Positions 6,184 to 12,402 of a DNA stretch of 13,312 nucleotides are shown here, one piece after another. The stretch comes from Burkholderiaceae bacterium. Its GTDB lineage: Bacteria > Pseudomonadota > Gammaproteobacteria > Burkholderiales > Burkholderiaceae_C. A program made the translations under genes and the position numbers. The first letter of the stretch is position 1, and every line of letters begins with the position of its first letter. The notes beneath the pieces are model-generated. The model was not told where the DNA came from. It searched no databases and saw only the letters and a list, made by a program, of their open reading frames with translations. The stretch lies in contig JACKLM010000011.1 of NCBI GenBank assembly GCA_024235895.1, positions 1 to 13,312 on the forward strand. The letters run 5' to 3'.

Positions 6184-7593
6184 ATGGACCCGACCAAGCT
6201 CGCCGCCGCTATCGCCGCCGCGCTCGCGCAGGTGCAGAAATCCGACTCGCTGGACGCCGACGCGCGCCAGCTCGCCGCCATCGAGCACCGCCTGAAGGTT
6301 TGCAAGTCCATCGGCCAGGTACAGCGCGAACCCGCGATGGTGCAGTTCGTCGCCGTCGCCAAGGGCATCATCGCGCCCGAGGACATCCGCATCGGCCGCA
6401 CCCTGCGTCCGCAGGAGTCCGCGCAGATGTTCAACGCCGTGGTGGCCGCCAATGCCACCCTCGGCAAGGTCATGACCGAGCAGACCGCGCGCCTGAAAAA
6501 GGACATCCCGGTGCTCGACATGGTGCCGCGTCAGCTCCAGCGCGTCGCCGAGGGCAGCAAGCCGGACACCTTCACTGGCGTCAGCCAGAAGGGCGGCACC
6601 CTGCACGTGCTGCCGGCACAGCTCTTCGCCAAGCTGCCGCTCAGCTTCCTGCGTGACAACGCCGACAACGCGCAGATCGTGCCGCTGATCCGCGCCATGC
6701 TGAACACCATCTTCGGCAACGACTTGAACGATCTGGGCTGGAACGGCACCGCCGACGACAATTCCGACGGCTTCCTGACCCTGAACAAGGGCTGGCTCCA
6801 GGTCCTCGCGGACAGCACCGCCGCGCGCAAGACCGTGATCGCGCCCGGCGCCACCAGCACCGCCACGCTGACCACCGGCGTGGTCGCGGATGACACCGCC
6901 CTGGTGTGGACCGCCGTCGAGACCGGCAGCCCCGGCAACGGCGTCGCGGTCGCGTTGCTCGACCCGGCGGCGAACGGTTCCGCGCTCGCCATCACGGTCT
7001 CGGGCAAGTCCCTGTTCGTCAGCCTCGCCACCGACGGCGGCGGCGACATCACCACCACCGGCGCGCAACTGATCGCCGCCGTGGCCGGCAACGCCAATGC
7101 GGCGGCGCTGGTGAGCGTGGCCAACGCCACCGGGTCGGACGGCTCTGGCGTGCTGGAGGCCTCGGCCCTGCGCAACCTGGCCGGCGGCGTGCTGGTCGGC
7201 TGGGTGGATGTGCTCGCGCAGGTGCGCGCGGCTAGCAATCCGCTGATCCGCCCCACCGCCGAGTTCTTCATGCACCCGGACGATGCCGACAGCTACAACC
7301 TGGAGCTGGGCAAGCACGTGACCGGCTCGGCGGTGCTCGCCACCTCGGATGGCGCCGGCTTCTTGCGCCAGACCATCAATGCCGACCCGTACCTGCCGCA
7401 GGGCGTGGTGGTCTACACCCCGCCGAAGAACCTCTACATGGGCCAGCATCAGACCGTGGAGCGGTCGAGCAACTGGGACGGTGTCGAGCGTGCGACCACC
7501 ATCGTGATCGACCAGGCGAACGACTACGAAGTCCGCATGAAGGATTACGCGGTCCTCGCCGACGCCACCGGCAACTGGTACGCGGGCGAGTAA
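6184..7593 (+). CDS. N: Major capsid protein (P2 gpN-like) with inserted beta-rich domain
   Basis: A 469-aa HK97-fold shell protein. Resemblance to P2 gpN: an N-terminal helical segment, a central LDMVPRQLQRV and TFTGVSQKGGTL region, RAMLNTIFGNDLNDLGWNG (170-188, cf. the gpN 'D-x-x-x-GFNG' segment), LTLNKGWLQ (199-206, cf. 'VGWLQ'), RPTAEFFMHPDDA (356-368) and a C-terminal NLYMGQHQTVERSSNWDGVE to YEVRMKDYAV (417-457, cf. 'YYMDDSHRR...VEDYA'). P2 gpN has 357 residues; the excess is explained by a block at about 218-336. The ATG at 6184 follows the scaffold stop by two bases, with a G-rich stretch (6172-6178) as ribosome site, so translation is probably coupled. Cleavage of the N-terminus by the upstream protease is expected from P2 biology but no site can be assigned. 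Confidence 0.88.
   Translation: MDPTKLAAAIAAALAQVQKSDSLDADARQLAAIEHRLKVCKSIGQVQREPAMVQFVAVAKGIIAPEDIRIGRTLRPQESAQMFNAVVAANATLGKVMTEQTARLKKDIPVLDMVPRQLQRVAEGSKPDTFTGVSQKGGTLHVLPAQLFAKLPLSFLRDNADNAQIVPLIRAMLNTIFGNDLNDLGWNGTADDNSDGFLTLNKGWLQVLADSTAARKTVIAPGATSTATLTTGVVADDTALVWTAVETGSPGNGVAVALLDPAANGSALAITVSGKSLFVSLATDGGGDITTTGAQLIAAVAGNANAAALVSVANATGSDGSGVLEASALRNLAGGVLVGWVDVLAQVRAASNPLIRPTAEFFMHPDDADSYNLELGKHVTGSAVLATSDGAGFLRQTINADPYLPQGVVVYTPPKNLYMGQHQTVERSSNWDGVERATTIVIDQANDYEVRMKDYAVLADATGNWYAGE
6835..7191 (+). other. Inserted decoration-type domain within the capsid gene
   Basis: Capsid residues of about 218-336 interrupt the gpN-like fold. The block has alternating Thr/Val/Ala strands, including ADDTALVWTAVETGSPGNG, a SGKSLFVSLATDGGGDITT strand-turn, a helix TGAQLIAAVAGNANAAALV and a Gly/Asp turn VANATGSDGSG, ending with ALRNLAGGV. 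Similar 'TAV-x-x-G-x-x-GN ... VTLATDG' modules recur in unrelated phage virion proteins, which suggests a mobile beta-rich module exposed on the shell. Boundaries are approximate and are inferred by comparison with the P2 gpN segments on either side. Confidence 0.6.
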
Positions 7594-7602
7594 GCCGCCG
7601 CC

Positions 7603-8007
7603 ATGGCCGTCACCGCAGACACCCTGCGCACTTGGGCGAACCTCCCGGCGGATGTGCCGGGAGGTTTCCTTGATGTGCACCTGGGCGCCGCGCTGCGCGA
7701 CCTGCTGCACGACACGGGGGCCGAAGCGGCCCCCACTGATTCTGCTGACTGGGACGAGGCCCTGCACTGCCGTGCGCTCGCCTCGGCCCTGCCGCACCTG
7801 CACACCTTTAGCCTGCACGGCGCGGCCAAGGTAGCCCGCCTGGTCGAATCCCTCGACCTGGCCTTCCTGAATCCCGACGAGGTCGACGCCGCTGTGCGTC
7901 GCCTCGCCACCCGTTACGCCGAGCTGGTCGCCCGCCTGGTGACCGCGCTCGACGATCCCGACGACGACGCCCCGGTCGGCCTGCCGATCGGCATGGAGGC
8001 GATCTGA
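7603..8007 (+). CDS. Head completion / head-tail connector protein (gpL-like)
   Basis: A 134-aa protein nine bases after the capsid stop, in the position of P2 gpL, which stabilises filled heads. The start MAVTADTLRTWANLP and the following FLDVHLGAALRDLLHDTG resemble the N-terminal helices of gpL and other gp6-like connector proteins (a short 'L-x-x-WA-x-LP' helix, then 'HL-x-x-A-x-RDL'). The rest is helical (WDEALHCRALASALPHL; VRRLATRYAELVARL) with an acidic DDPDDDAP stretch near the end. It is somewhat shorter than P2 gpL (169 aa). Its stop overlaps the next ATG by one base (TGATG). The family assignment rests on position and helix pattern more than on diagnostic residues. A strong hairpin lies inside its first codons. 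Confidence 0.6.
   Translation: MAVTADTLRTWANLPADVPGGFLDVHLGAALRDLLHDTGAEAAPTDSADWDEALHCRALASALPHLHTFSLHGAAKVARLVESLDLAFLNPDEVDAAVRRLATRYAELVARLVTALDDPDDDAPVGLPIGMEAI
7639..7666 (+). terminator. Perfect 11-bp hairpin inside the start of the gpL-like gene (possible attenuator)
   Basis: The left arm AACCTCCCGGC (7639-7649) and right arm GCCGGGAGGTT (7656-7666) are exact reverse complements around a GGATGT loop, followed by TCCTT. The stem is GC-rich and would be very stable in RNA. It begins 36 bases after the gpL-like start codon and just downstream of the capsid gene. The U tract is short, so full intrinsic termination is doubtful; partial termination, pausing or protection of the capsid mRNA 3' end is possible. 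The codons translate to an ordinary NLPADVPGGF segment, so chance within GC-rich DNA cannot be excluded. Confidence 0.4.
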
Positions 8008-8261
8008 TGGACCCGGTCACCGTATCCGCCGCCACCGGCTCCGCGAGCGTATGGGCCGAATACGCCGGCCCGCTCGGGCTGGTGATCTTTGCGCTGTTCA
8101 TCTTGGTCGTGTGGCTCGTGCGCGTGCAGCGCGACGAGCGCAAGGAGTGGCGCGAGGTCTGCGACACCATTGCCCGTCGCGGCCAGGATTTGCAGGGCGA
8201 GACCAACCAGGTCCTGCGCGATTTGGCCGTGGCCGTGGGCCGCGTGGAGCCGCGCCGGTGA
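8007..8261 (+). CDS. Small single-span membrane protein
   Basis: An 84-aa product with a short polar N-terminus, one hydrophobic segment at about residues 20-40 (AGPLGLVIFALFILVVWLVRV), a positively charged exit (RVQRDERKEWREV) and a helical cytoplasmic tail. By the positive-inside rule the N-terminus would face the periplasm. It lies between the gpL-like and gpR-like genes, where P2 carries tail gene X, holin Y and endolysin K. Overlaps on both sides (TGATG before, GTGA after) show that it belongs to the operon. A lysis-related role is suggested by place and topology, but P2 holin Y has three spans. There is no signature for holin, antiholin or spanin. Confidence 0.6.
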   Translation: MDPVTVSAATGSASVWAEYAGPLGLVIFALFILVVWLVRVQRDERKEWREVCDTIARRGQDLQGETNQVLRDLAVAVGRVEPRR

Positions 8262-8749
8262 GCGTGCGCGCCCAGGTCGCCGCCCAGCTCGTCGGGCGCG
8301 TCTCGGCGCACTGCGCCCAGGCGCTCGGCGATCTGTGGGACCGCGAGCACCTGACCGTGGTGCTCGAAGGGCTGAGTGTCGAGAGCCCGGTGCTCAGCGA
8401 CGCCGCCGAATGGCAGGCCGTGTGCGGCCTGAACGGCGTGCTCGCGCTGGTGCTGCACGAGGAGTCGGTCGACGCCCTCGACCTGCTGCCGCTGCTCGCC
8501 GCCCTGATCGATACCCCTGTGGCGCTGCTGCCGCCCGACAACGCCGACCCCGGCGACGTGGCGGTCGACGCCACCCTGACCCCGCGCGACCTGCGCGACA
8601 GCCTCGGTGACCTCGGCCTGCGCACCGTGCTGCGCCTCGATCTCGAGGGCCGCCTGGTGCGCCGCCTCGACGCGCCGCCGATCACCGCCATCTACGCCGC
8701 CGCGAATGGCGAAGATCCCGTGCTGGTCGCGGGCGAGGAGGCCGCGTGA
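8258..8749 (+). CDS. Tail completion protein candidate (gpR position)
   Basis: The GTG at 8258 gives a GTGA overlap with the membrane-protein stop and a 163-aa product; an earlier open frame would overlap that gene entirely. The sequence begins with SVRAQVAAQLVGRVSAHCAQ after the initiator, then has beta-like LTVVLEGLSVESPVL and helical VDALDLLPLLAALI, and ends with RLVRRLDAPPITAIYAA and an acidic tail. The general plan (N-terminal helix, strand pair, 'PLLAAL' helix, C-terminal strands) and the place immediately before V resemble P2 gpR, a tail-terminator/completion protein, but similarity is weak. P2 has gpS after R; here the only gp10/gpS-like protein is in the opposite operon. Confidence 0.5.
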   Translation: MSVRAQVAAQLVGRVSAHCAQALGDLWDREHLTVVLEGLSVESPVLSDAAEWQAVCGLNGVLALVLHEESVDALDLLPLLAALIDTPVALLPPDNADPGDVAVDATLTPRDLRDSLGDLGLRTVLRLDLEGRLVRRLDAPPITAIYAAANGEDPVLVAGEEAA

Positions 8750-9384
8750 GCATTGGTGCCCGTCTCGAAGAACTGGAGCGCCGCCTGGCCAACGTGCTGC
8801 GCGTCGGCACCGTGACCGGGGTCGATGCACCCGCCGCGCGCTGCCGGGTATCGATTGCCGGCGAGCCGACCGCGCCGCGCCCGTGGCTGACCCACCGTGC
8901 CGGCGATGCCGTGACATGGTGGGCGCCGAGCGTCGGCGAGCAGGTGCTCGTGCTGGCGCCGCAGGGCGACCTCGGCCAGGCCGTGGTGCTGCCGGCGCTG
9001 TACAGCGACGCTGTCGCCGCGCCCAGCGAGCAGATCAGCGAGCACCGCACCGTCTATCCCGATGGCGCGGTGATCCGCTACGACAGCGCCGCCCATGCGC
9101 TCACCGCCGACCTGCCGGGCAGCGCCTCGATCAACGCCGCCGGCCCGGTCGACGTGACCGCCGGCGCCGACGTGACCGTGACCGCCCCGCGCGTGGTGCT
9201 CGACGCCGACACCGTGCGCTGCACCGGCGACCTCGACGTGGTCGGCGAGATCACCGACCACGTCGATACCGAGCCGCACACCCTGAGCGGCATGCGTGCG
9301 ATCTACGACGATCACACCCACACCGAACTCGGCATTGGCGGCCAGACCAGCATCCCCGATGAGCTGATGGGCGGGGGCGGATGA
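8746..9384 (+). CDS. V: Baseplate spike protein gpV
   Basis: A 212-aa central spike that pierces the outer membrane when the tail contracts. A short N-terminal helix (SIGARLEELERRLANVLRVG) leads into an OB-fold at about 20-85 (GTVTGVDAPAARCRVSI ... WWAPSVGEQVLVLAPQGD), the standard gpV/gp45 core. A repetitive beta-helix section follows (105-165: YPDGAVIRYDSAAHALTADL, VDVTAGADVTVTAPRV). Near the C-terminus DDHTHTE (188-194) supplies the His-x-His motif (H190, H192) that binds an iron ion in the tip of P2 gpV-type trimers. The start is a GTG at 8746, overlapping the previous stop (GTGA). The length is close to P2 gpV (211 aa). Confidence 0.92.
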   Translation: MSIGARLEELERRLANVLRVGTVTGVDAPAARCRVSIAGEPTAPRPWLTHRAGDAVTWWAPSVGEQVLVLAPQGDLGQAVVLPALYSDAVAAPSEQISEHRTVYPDGAVIRYDSAAHALTADLPGSASINAAGPVDVTAGADVTVTAPRVVLDADTVRCTGDLDVVGEITDHVDTEPHTLSGMRAIYDDHTHTELGIGGQTSIPDELMGGGG

Positions 9385-9725
9385 TCGGCACCGACGCCGC
9401 CACCGGTCGCGCGCTCGCCGGGCAGGATCACCTCGCCCAGTCCATCCGCGACATCCTGACCACGCCGATCGGCTCGCAGGCGCTGGCGCGTGACTACGGC
9501 TCGCGCCTGACCGATCTGCTCGACGCGCCGCTGGTGCCGGCCACCATCGCCGACGCCAAGGCCGCCATCCTCGACGCGCTGGACCGCTGGGAGCCGCGCG
9601 TGCAGGTGCTGGCGCTGCGCCTGGTCACCGCGCCGAGCGCGGCGGGCCGTGCCGTGCTCGACATCTATTACCGCGTGCTCACCGACGACGGCGAGACCGT
9701 CGCGCTGGAGGGCGTGCTGCTGTGA
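9381..9725 (+). CDS. W: Baseplate wedge protein gpW (T4 gp25-like)
   Basis: A 114-aa sheath-initiating wedge component. The central motif SIRDILTTPIGSQALARDYG (residues 21-40) followed by SRLTDLLDAP is the hallmark of the gpW/gp25 family, and IADAKAAILDALDRWEPRVQVL matches the second conserved helix with its E-P-R turn. The C-terminal half is the expected beta hairpin (GRAVLDIYYRVLTDDGETVALEG). The length agrees with P2 gpW (115 aa). The ATG at 9381 overlaps the gpV stop (ATGA). In the family this protein seeds the first sheath ring and contacts gpJ. Confidence 0.93.
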   Translation: MIGTDAATGRALAGQDHLAQSIRDILTTPIGSQALARDYGSRLTDLLDAPLVPATIADAKAAILDALDRWEPRVQVLALRLVTAPSAAGRAVLDIYYRVLTDDGETVALEGVLL

Positions 9726-10657
9726 GCGCCATCCTCGACCAGATCAATCTCGCCGACCTGCCGCCGCAGGCGATCGTGGAGACCGTCGACGCTGCCGCGC
9801 TGCGCGACGCATGGATCGCCAACATGGTGATGCTGCATCCCGAGATCGCCGACGCCATCGCGCTGGAGAGCGAGCCGAGCCGCAAGCAGGCCGAGGTGGC
9901 CGCGCTGATCGAGGCCGCGCTGCGCCAGCGCCTCAACGAGGCCGCCCAGGCCATGAGCCTCGCCCACGCCGTCGGCGCGGACCTAGACCACCTCGGCGTC
10001 ACCTACCACCGCACCGCGCGCCTGCTGATCACCCCGGCGCAGCCGGACGCCATCCCGCCGGTCGCCGCCGTGTGGGAGACCGACGCCGCCTACCGCGCCC
10101 GCTGCCAGCTCGCGCCCGAGGCCTACACCGCCGCCGGCACCGTCGGCAGCTACACCTATCACGCGCTGTCGGTCGAGCCGATCGACGGCGAGTACGTCGC
10201 CGGCATCTCCTGTGTGCTGCCCGCCGCCGACGACCGCGTCATGATCACCGTGCGCGGCTCCGCCGGTGACGGCACGCCCAGCGCCGCGCTGCTCGCCGCC
10301 GTCACCGCGCGCCTGACCGACGACTACGTGCGCCCGCTCGGCGCCACGATCGAGGTGCAGGCCGCCGAGATCGTCCCGTACACCGTCACCGCCGGCCTGG
10401 AGCTGGAGGACGGCGCAGGCGCCGACCTGGTGCTCGCCGCCGCGCAGGCGGACCTCGCCGCCTACCTCGCCGACGCCCGCCGCCTCGGCCAGGAGACCGC
10501 GCCGGGCCAGTACGTCACCCGTGTGGCGCGCTCCGGGATCGACGCCGCGCTGCATCAGCCCAGCGTGCGCCGCGTCACGCTCGCAGGCTGGGTCGATATC
10601 GCGCCCACGCCGTACCAGTCCGCCGTCTGCACCGGCACCGAGGTGACCATCGCATGA
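9722..10657 (+). CDS. J: Baseplate wedge protein gpJ (T4 gp6-like)
   Basis: A 311-aa wedge protein forming the iris-like ring of the baseplate. Its residue pattern follows P2 gpJ (302 aa): an N-terminal INLADLPPQAIVETVDA, LESEPSRKQAEVAALIEAALRQRLNEAA (helix with the E-P/K-Q motif), MSLAHAVGADLDHLGVTYH (the 'A-x-G-x-D-L-D-x-L' turn), TDAAYRARCQLAPEAY with AGTVGSYTYHAL, and VMITVRGSAGDGTPSAALLAAVTARLTDDYVRPL as the C-terminal domain. The start is a GTG at 9722 with GTGA overlap to W, and the gene ends in an ATGA overlap with I. The V-W-J-I order is that of P2. Confidence 0.92.
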   Translation: MSAILDQINLADLPPQAIVETVDAAALRDAWIANMVMLHPEIADAIALESEPSRKQAEVAALIEAALRQRLNEAAQAMSLAHAVGADLDHLGVTYHRTARLLITPAQPDAIPPVAAVWETDAAYRARCQLAPEAYTAAGTVGSYTYHALSVEPIDGEYVAGISCVLPAADDRVMITVRGSAGDGTPSAALLAAVTARLTDDYVRPLGATIEVQAAEIVPYTVTAGLELEDGAGADLVLAAAQADLAAYLADARRLGQETAPGQYVTRVARSGIDAALHQPSVRRVTLAGWVDIAPTPYQSAVCTGTEVTIA

Positions 10658-11220
10658 GCGTCGCCAGCCTGCTGCCGCCCAACGCCACCCCGCTGATGCG
10701 CGCTGTCGAACAGGTCACCGCGCAGCGCCTCGACGCGCTCCCGGTGGATGTGATCCGCACGCTGTGGGATGCCCAGACCTGCCCGGTCGAGTGGCTGCCG
10801 CTGCTCGCCTGGGGCGAGTCCGCCGACTACTGGGACACCGCCTGGAGCGAGAGCCAGCGCCGCGCCTACGTGGCCGCGCTGCGCGCGGTCCACGAACGCA
10901 AGGGCACCATCGGCGCGGTGCGCGACATCCTCGCCGCCGTCGGCCATGCCGACGCCACGGTGGAGGAGCACCTGCACCGCTGGACGCTGGACGGCAGCGT
11001 CCCGCTCGACGGCTGGCACACCCTCGGCCAGGGCTGGGCGCGCTACCTCGTGCGCCTGGCGCGTCCGATCCCGAATCGCATCGCCCAGGCGCTCCGCCGC
11101 CTGCTGCGCCTCACCGCCCCGGCGCACATGCGCCTGGTGGTCCTCGACTACACCGCCGCCGCGTGGCGGCTGGACGGCGCCGTCACGCTCGACGGCGCCT
11201 ACAACCTTGGAGCCGCCTGA
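10654..11220 (+). CDS. I: Tail protein gpI (baseplate)
   Basis: A 188-aa baseplate protein that links the wedge to the tail fibre. Conserved P2 gpI features are LLPPNATPLMRAVEQVTAQR (6-25), LWDAQTCPVEWLPLLAWGESADYWD (37-61, the 'C-P-x-x-LPWLAW' motif) and SQRRAYVAALRAVHERKGTIGAVRDIL (67-93, the 'HR-x-KGT' helix). The C-terminal third contains two copies of a W-x-LDG-x-V-x-LDG-x-x-x-LG motif, at 110-125 and 171-186. The ATG at 10654 overlaps the gpJ stop (ATGA); its stop overlaps the fibre ATG by one base. Confidence 0.92.
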   Translation: MSVASLLPPNATPLMRAVEQVTAQRLDALPVDVIRTLWDAQTCPVEWLPLLAWGESADYWDTAWSESQRRAYVAALRAVHERKGTIGAVRDILAAVGHADATVEEHLHRWTLDGSVPLDGWHTLGQGWARYLVRLARPIPNRIAQALRRLLRLTAPAHMRLVVLDYTAAAWRLDGAVTLDGAYNLGAA

Positions 11221-11840
11221 TGCACGACCGCCCCGATGCCGAATACATCGACGACTCCGCCGCCACCTGGGTGGCGGCGGTGTACAAATTGCTCGCCGAC
11301 GACCCCGGCAGCGGCGGCGATGAGGGCGCGCTGACGCGCCCGCACATCGAGCACGCGCTACGGGCCCGCTACCTCCGCGACCGCGTCGACGCCACCGATG
11401 CCACGGCGGCGGCCCATCTCGCCGCCGCCGATCCGCACGGCGACCGGGCCTATGCGGACGCCCTGCTGGCCGCGCTGCCTGCGTCGCAGGGGGAGGTCGA
11501 CGCAGGGGTCGATGCGCTGCGAGCGGTCACGCCCGCGACGCTGGCCGGGTATATCGGCCCGCGCACCACCATCGACCCCGCTGGCATCACGCGCTTGCTG
11601 GGGGGGCTTCAGTTGCGATTCGGAGCGATCCCGGCTGTCTCGCCGAATACGGTGTCGCCGGCCTACGCCTTCGCGCCGGCGTTCCCCTCCGAGTGCTTGG
11701 CGCTGATCCCCGTCGCCTATAGCACAGCCACATCTGCCGCTGTGTCGCTGTCTCGATATTCGGTCAGCGCAGCCCAATACCAGGTCCACAACCCGTCTAC
11801 CACCACCGTGTCCGGGTGGTATGTCGCGATCGGAAGGTGA
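11220..11840 (+). CDS. H: Short tail fibre protein with gp53-like C-terminal domain
   Basis: A 206-aa fibre, far shorter than P2 gpH (669 aa). The N-terminus (MHDRPDAEYIDDSAATWVAAVYKLL) should attach to the baseplate. The middle is helical with repeated acidic/Ala segments. From about residue 125 (GITRLLGGLQLRFG) to the end (GWYVAIGR) the sequence follows the gp53-like fibre tip: a 'QWG'-like strand, a 'V-x-P-x-x-F' strand (YAFAPAFPSECLALIPVAY), a serine/threonine-rich loop and the final 'W-x-AIG' strand. The tip is predicted to bind the host surface. Base composition drops in GC there. A run of seven G (11600-11606) sits at the stalk-tip junction. The ATG at 11220 overlaps the gpI stop. Confidence 0.75.
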   Translation: MHDRPDAEYIDDSAATWVAAVYKLLADDPGSGGDEGALTRPHIEHALRARYLRDRVDATDATAAAHLAAADPHGDRAYADALLAALPASQGEVDAGVDALRAVTPATLAGYIGPRTTIDPAGITRLLGGLQLRFGAIPAVSPNTVSPAYAFAPAFPSECLALIPVAYSTATSAAVSLSRYSVSAAQYQVHNPSTTTVSGWYVAIGR

Positions 11841-11842
11841 GC

Positions 11843-12400
11843 ATGTATATCAGTCACAACCATGACGGCGCGCTCATGGGGCTCTACGTGAATGAGCCCG
11901 CAGCGCAGAGCATCCGCGTCGACATTCAGACCTGGAACGCCATCGCCACCGACGCGGACGGTCTCATCGCCTGGCGCGTCGTGGACGGCGCGGCGGTGCG
12001 GGTCGGACCGCCGCCGCCGCCGATCGCGGAGATGCGCGCGCTCGCCGAGCGGCAGATCGACGCGATCTGCGACGCGCTCTACACCCCCAGCGCCAGCCGC
12101 GACGCCCGCTACCGGGCCAAGCACGCCGAGGCCCTGCGCTACCGCGAGGCCGGCTACCCCGGCAGCGTCTCCGCGACCGACTACCCCTATCTCGCCGCCG
12201 AGGCACCCGCCCGCAGCGAGACCAAGCGCGCCCTGGCCGATCTCGTCATCGCCCGCGCCGAGTCCTACACCGCCTTCGGCGCGCAGGCCGAGGCCGCGCG
12301 CGCCGCACTCCATACCGCTGCCGACGCCGATGCGTGCGCGGCCATCGTGTCCACCGTCCGCGACATCGCGGATCAGATCACCAGCAGTCAGGAGGCCTGA
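11843..12400 (+). CDS. Tail-fibre-associated protein (gpG-like / DUF4376-like)
   Basis: A 185-aa protein directly after the fibre gene, the usual place of the fibre-assembly chaperone. A GGAAGG (11832-11837) precedes the ATG at 11843, and an in-frame ATG at 11816 would overlap the fibre gene. The N-terminal domain (MYISHNHDGALMGLYVNEPA ... GLIAWRVVDGAAVRVG) is a beta-rich domain. Five prolines encoded by five CCG codons follow, and then a helical bundle (EMRALAERQIDAICDALYTP, RYRAKHAEALRYREAGYP, SETKRALADLVIARAES). That layout is typical of DUF4376-like and tail-fibre-assembly proteins. It probably helps the fibre to trimerise; whether it also remains in the virion is unknown. Confidence 0.62.
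   Translation: MYISHNHDGALMGLYVNEPAAQSIRVDIQTWNAIATDADGLIAWRVVDGAAVRVGPPPPPIAEMRALAERQIDAICDALYTPSASRDARYRAKHAEALRYREAGYPGSVSATDYPYLAAEAPARSETKRALADLVIARAESYTAFGAQAEAARAALHTAADADACAAIVSTVRDIADQITSSQEA
12391..12395 (+). promoter_or_regulatory. Strong ribosome binding site of the sheath gene
   Basis: GGAGG stands seven bases before the sheath ATG at 12403. Most other genes in the operon rely on overlapping stop/start codons, so this consensus site fits the need for many sheath copies per virion and fixes the start. Confidence 0.7.
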
Positions 12401-12402
12401 CC

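Noticed and set aside
6157..7818. A 553-codon open frame on the minus strand opposite the capsid gene
   Set aside because: It is low-complexity, has no motif and runs antisense across the well-supported capsid gene and two gene boundaries.
10764..11219. Upstream extension of the tail fibre frame into the gpI gene
   Set aside because: The extension is Arg/Pro-rich shadow sequence of gpI; the ATG at 11220 overlapping the gpI stop matches the operon's pattern.
11478..11506. A 9-bp inverted repeat (CCTGCGTCG / CGACGCAGG) in the tail fibre gene as a terminator
   Set aside because: It lies in mid-gene, has an 11-base loop and no T tract; such dyads are expected by chance in GC-rich coding DNA.
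12009..12023. Five CCG repeats as a phase-variable tract
   Set aside because: A trinucleotide repeat in frame would only change proline number and matches the flexible linker of this protein type.
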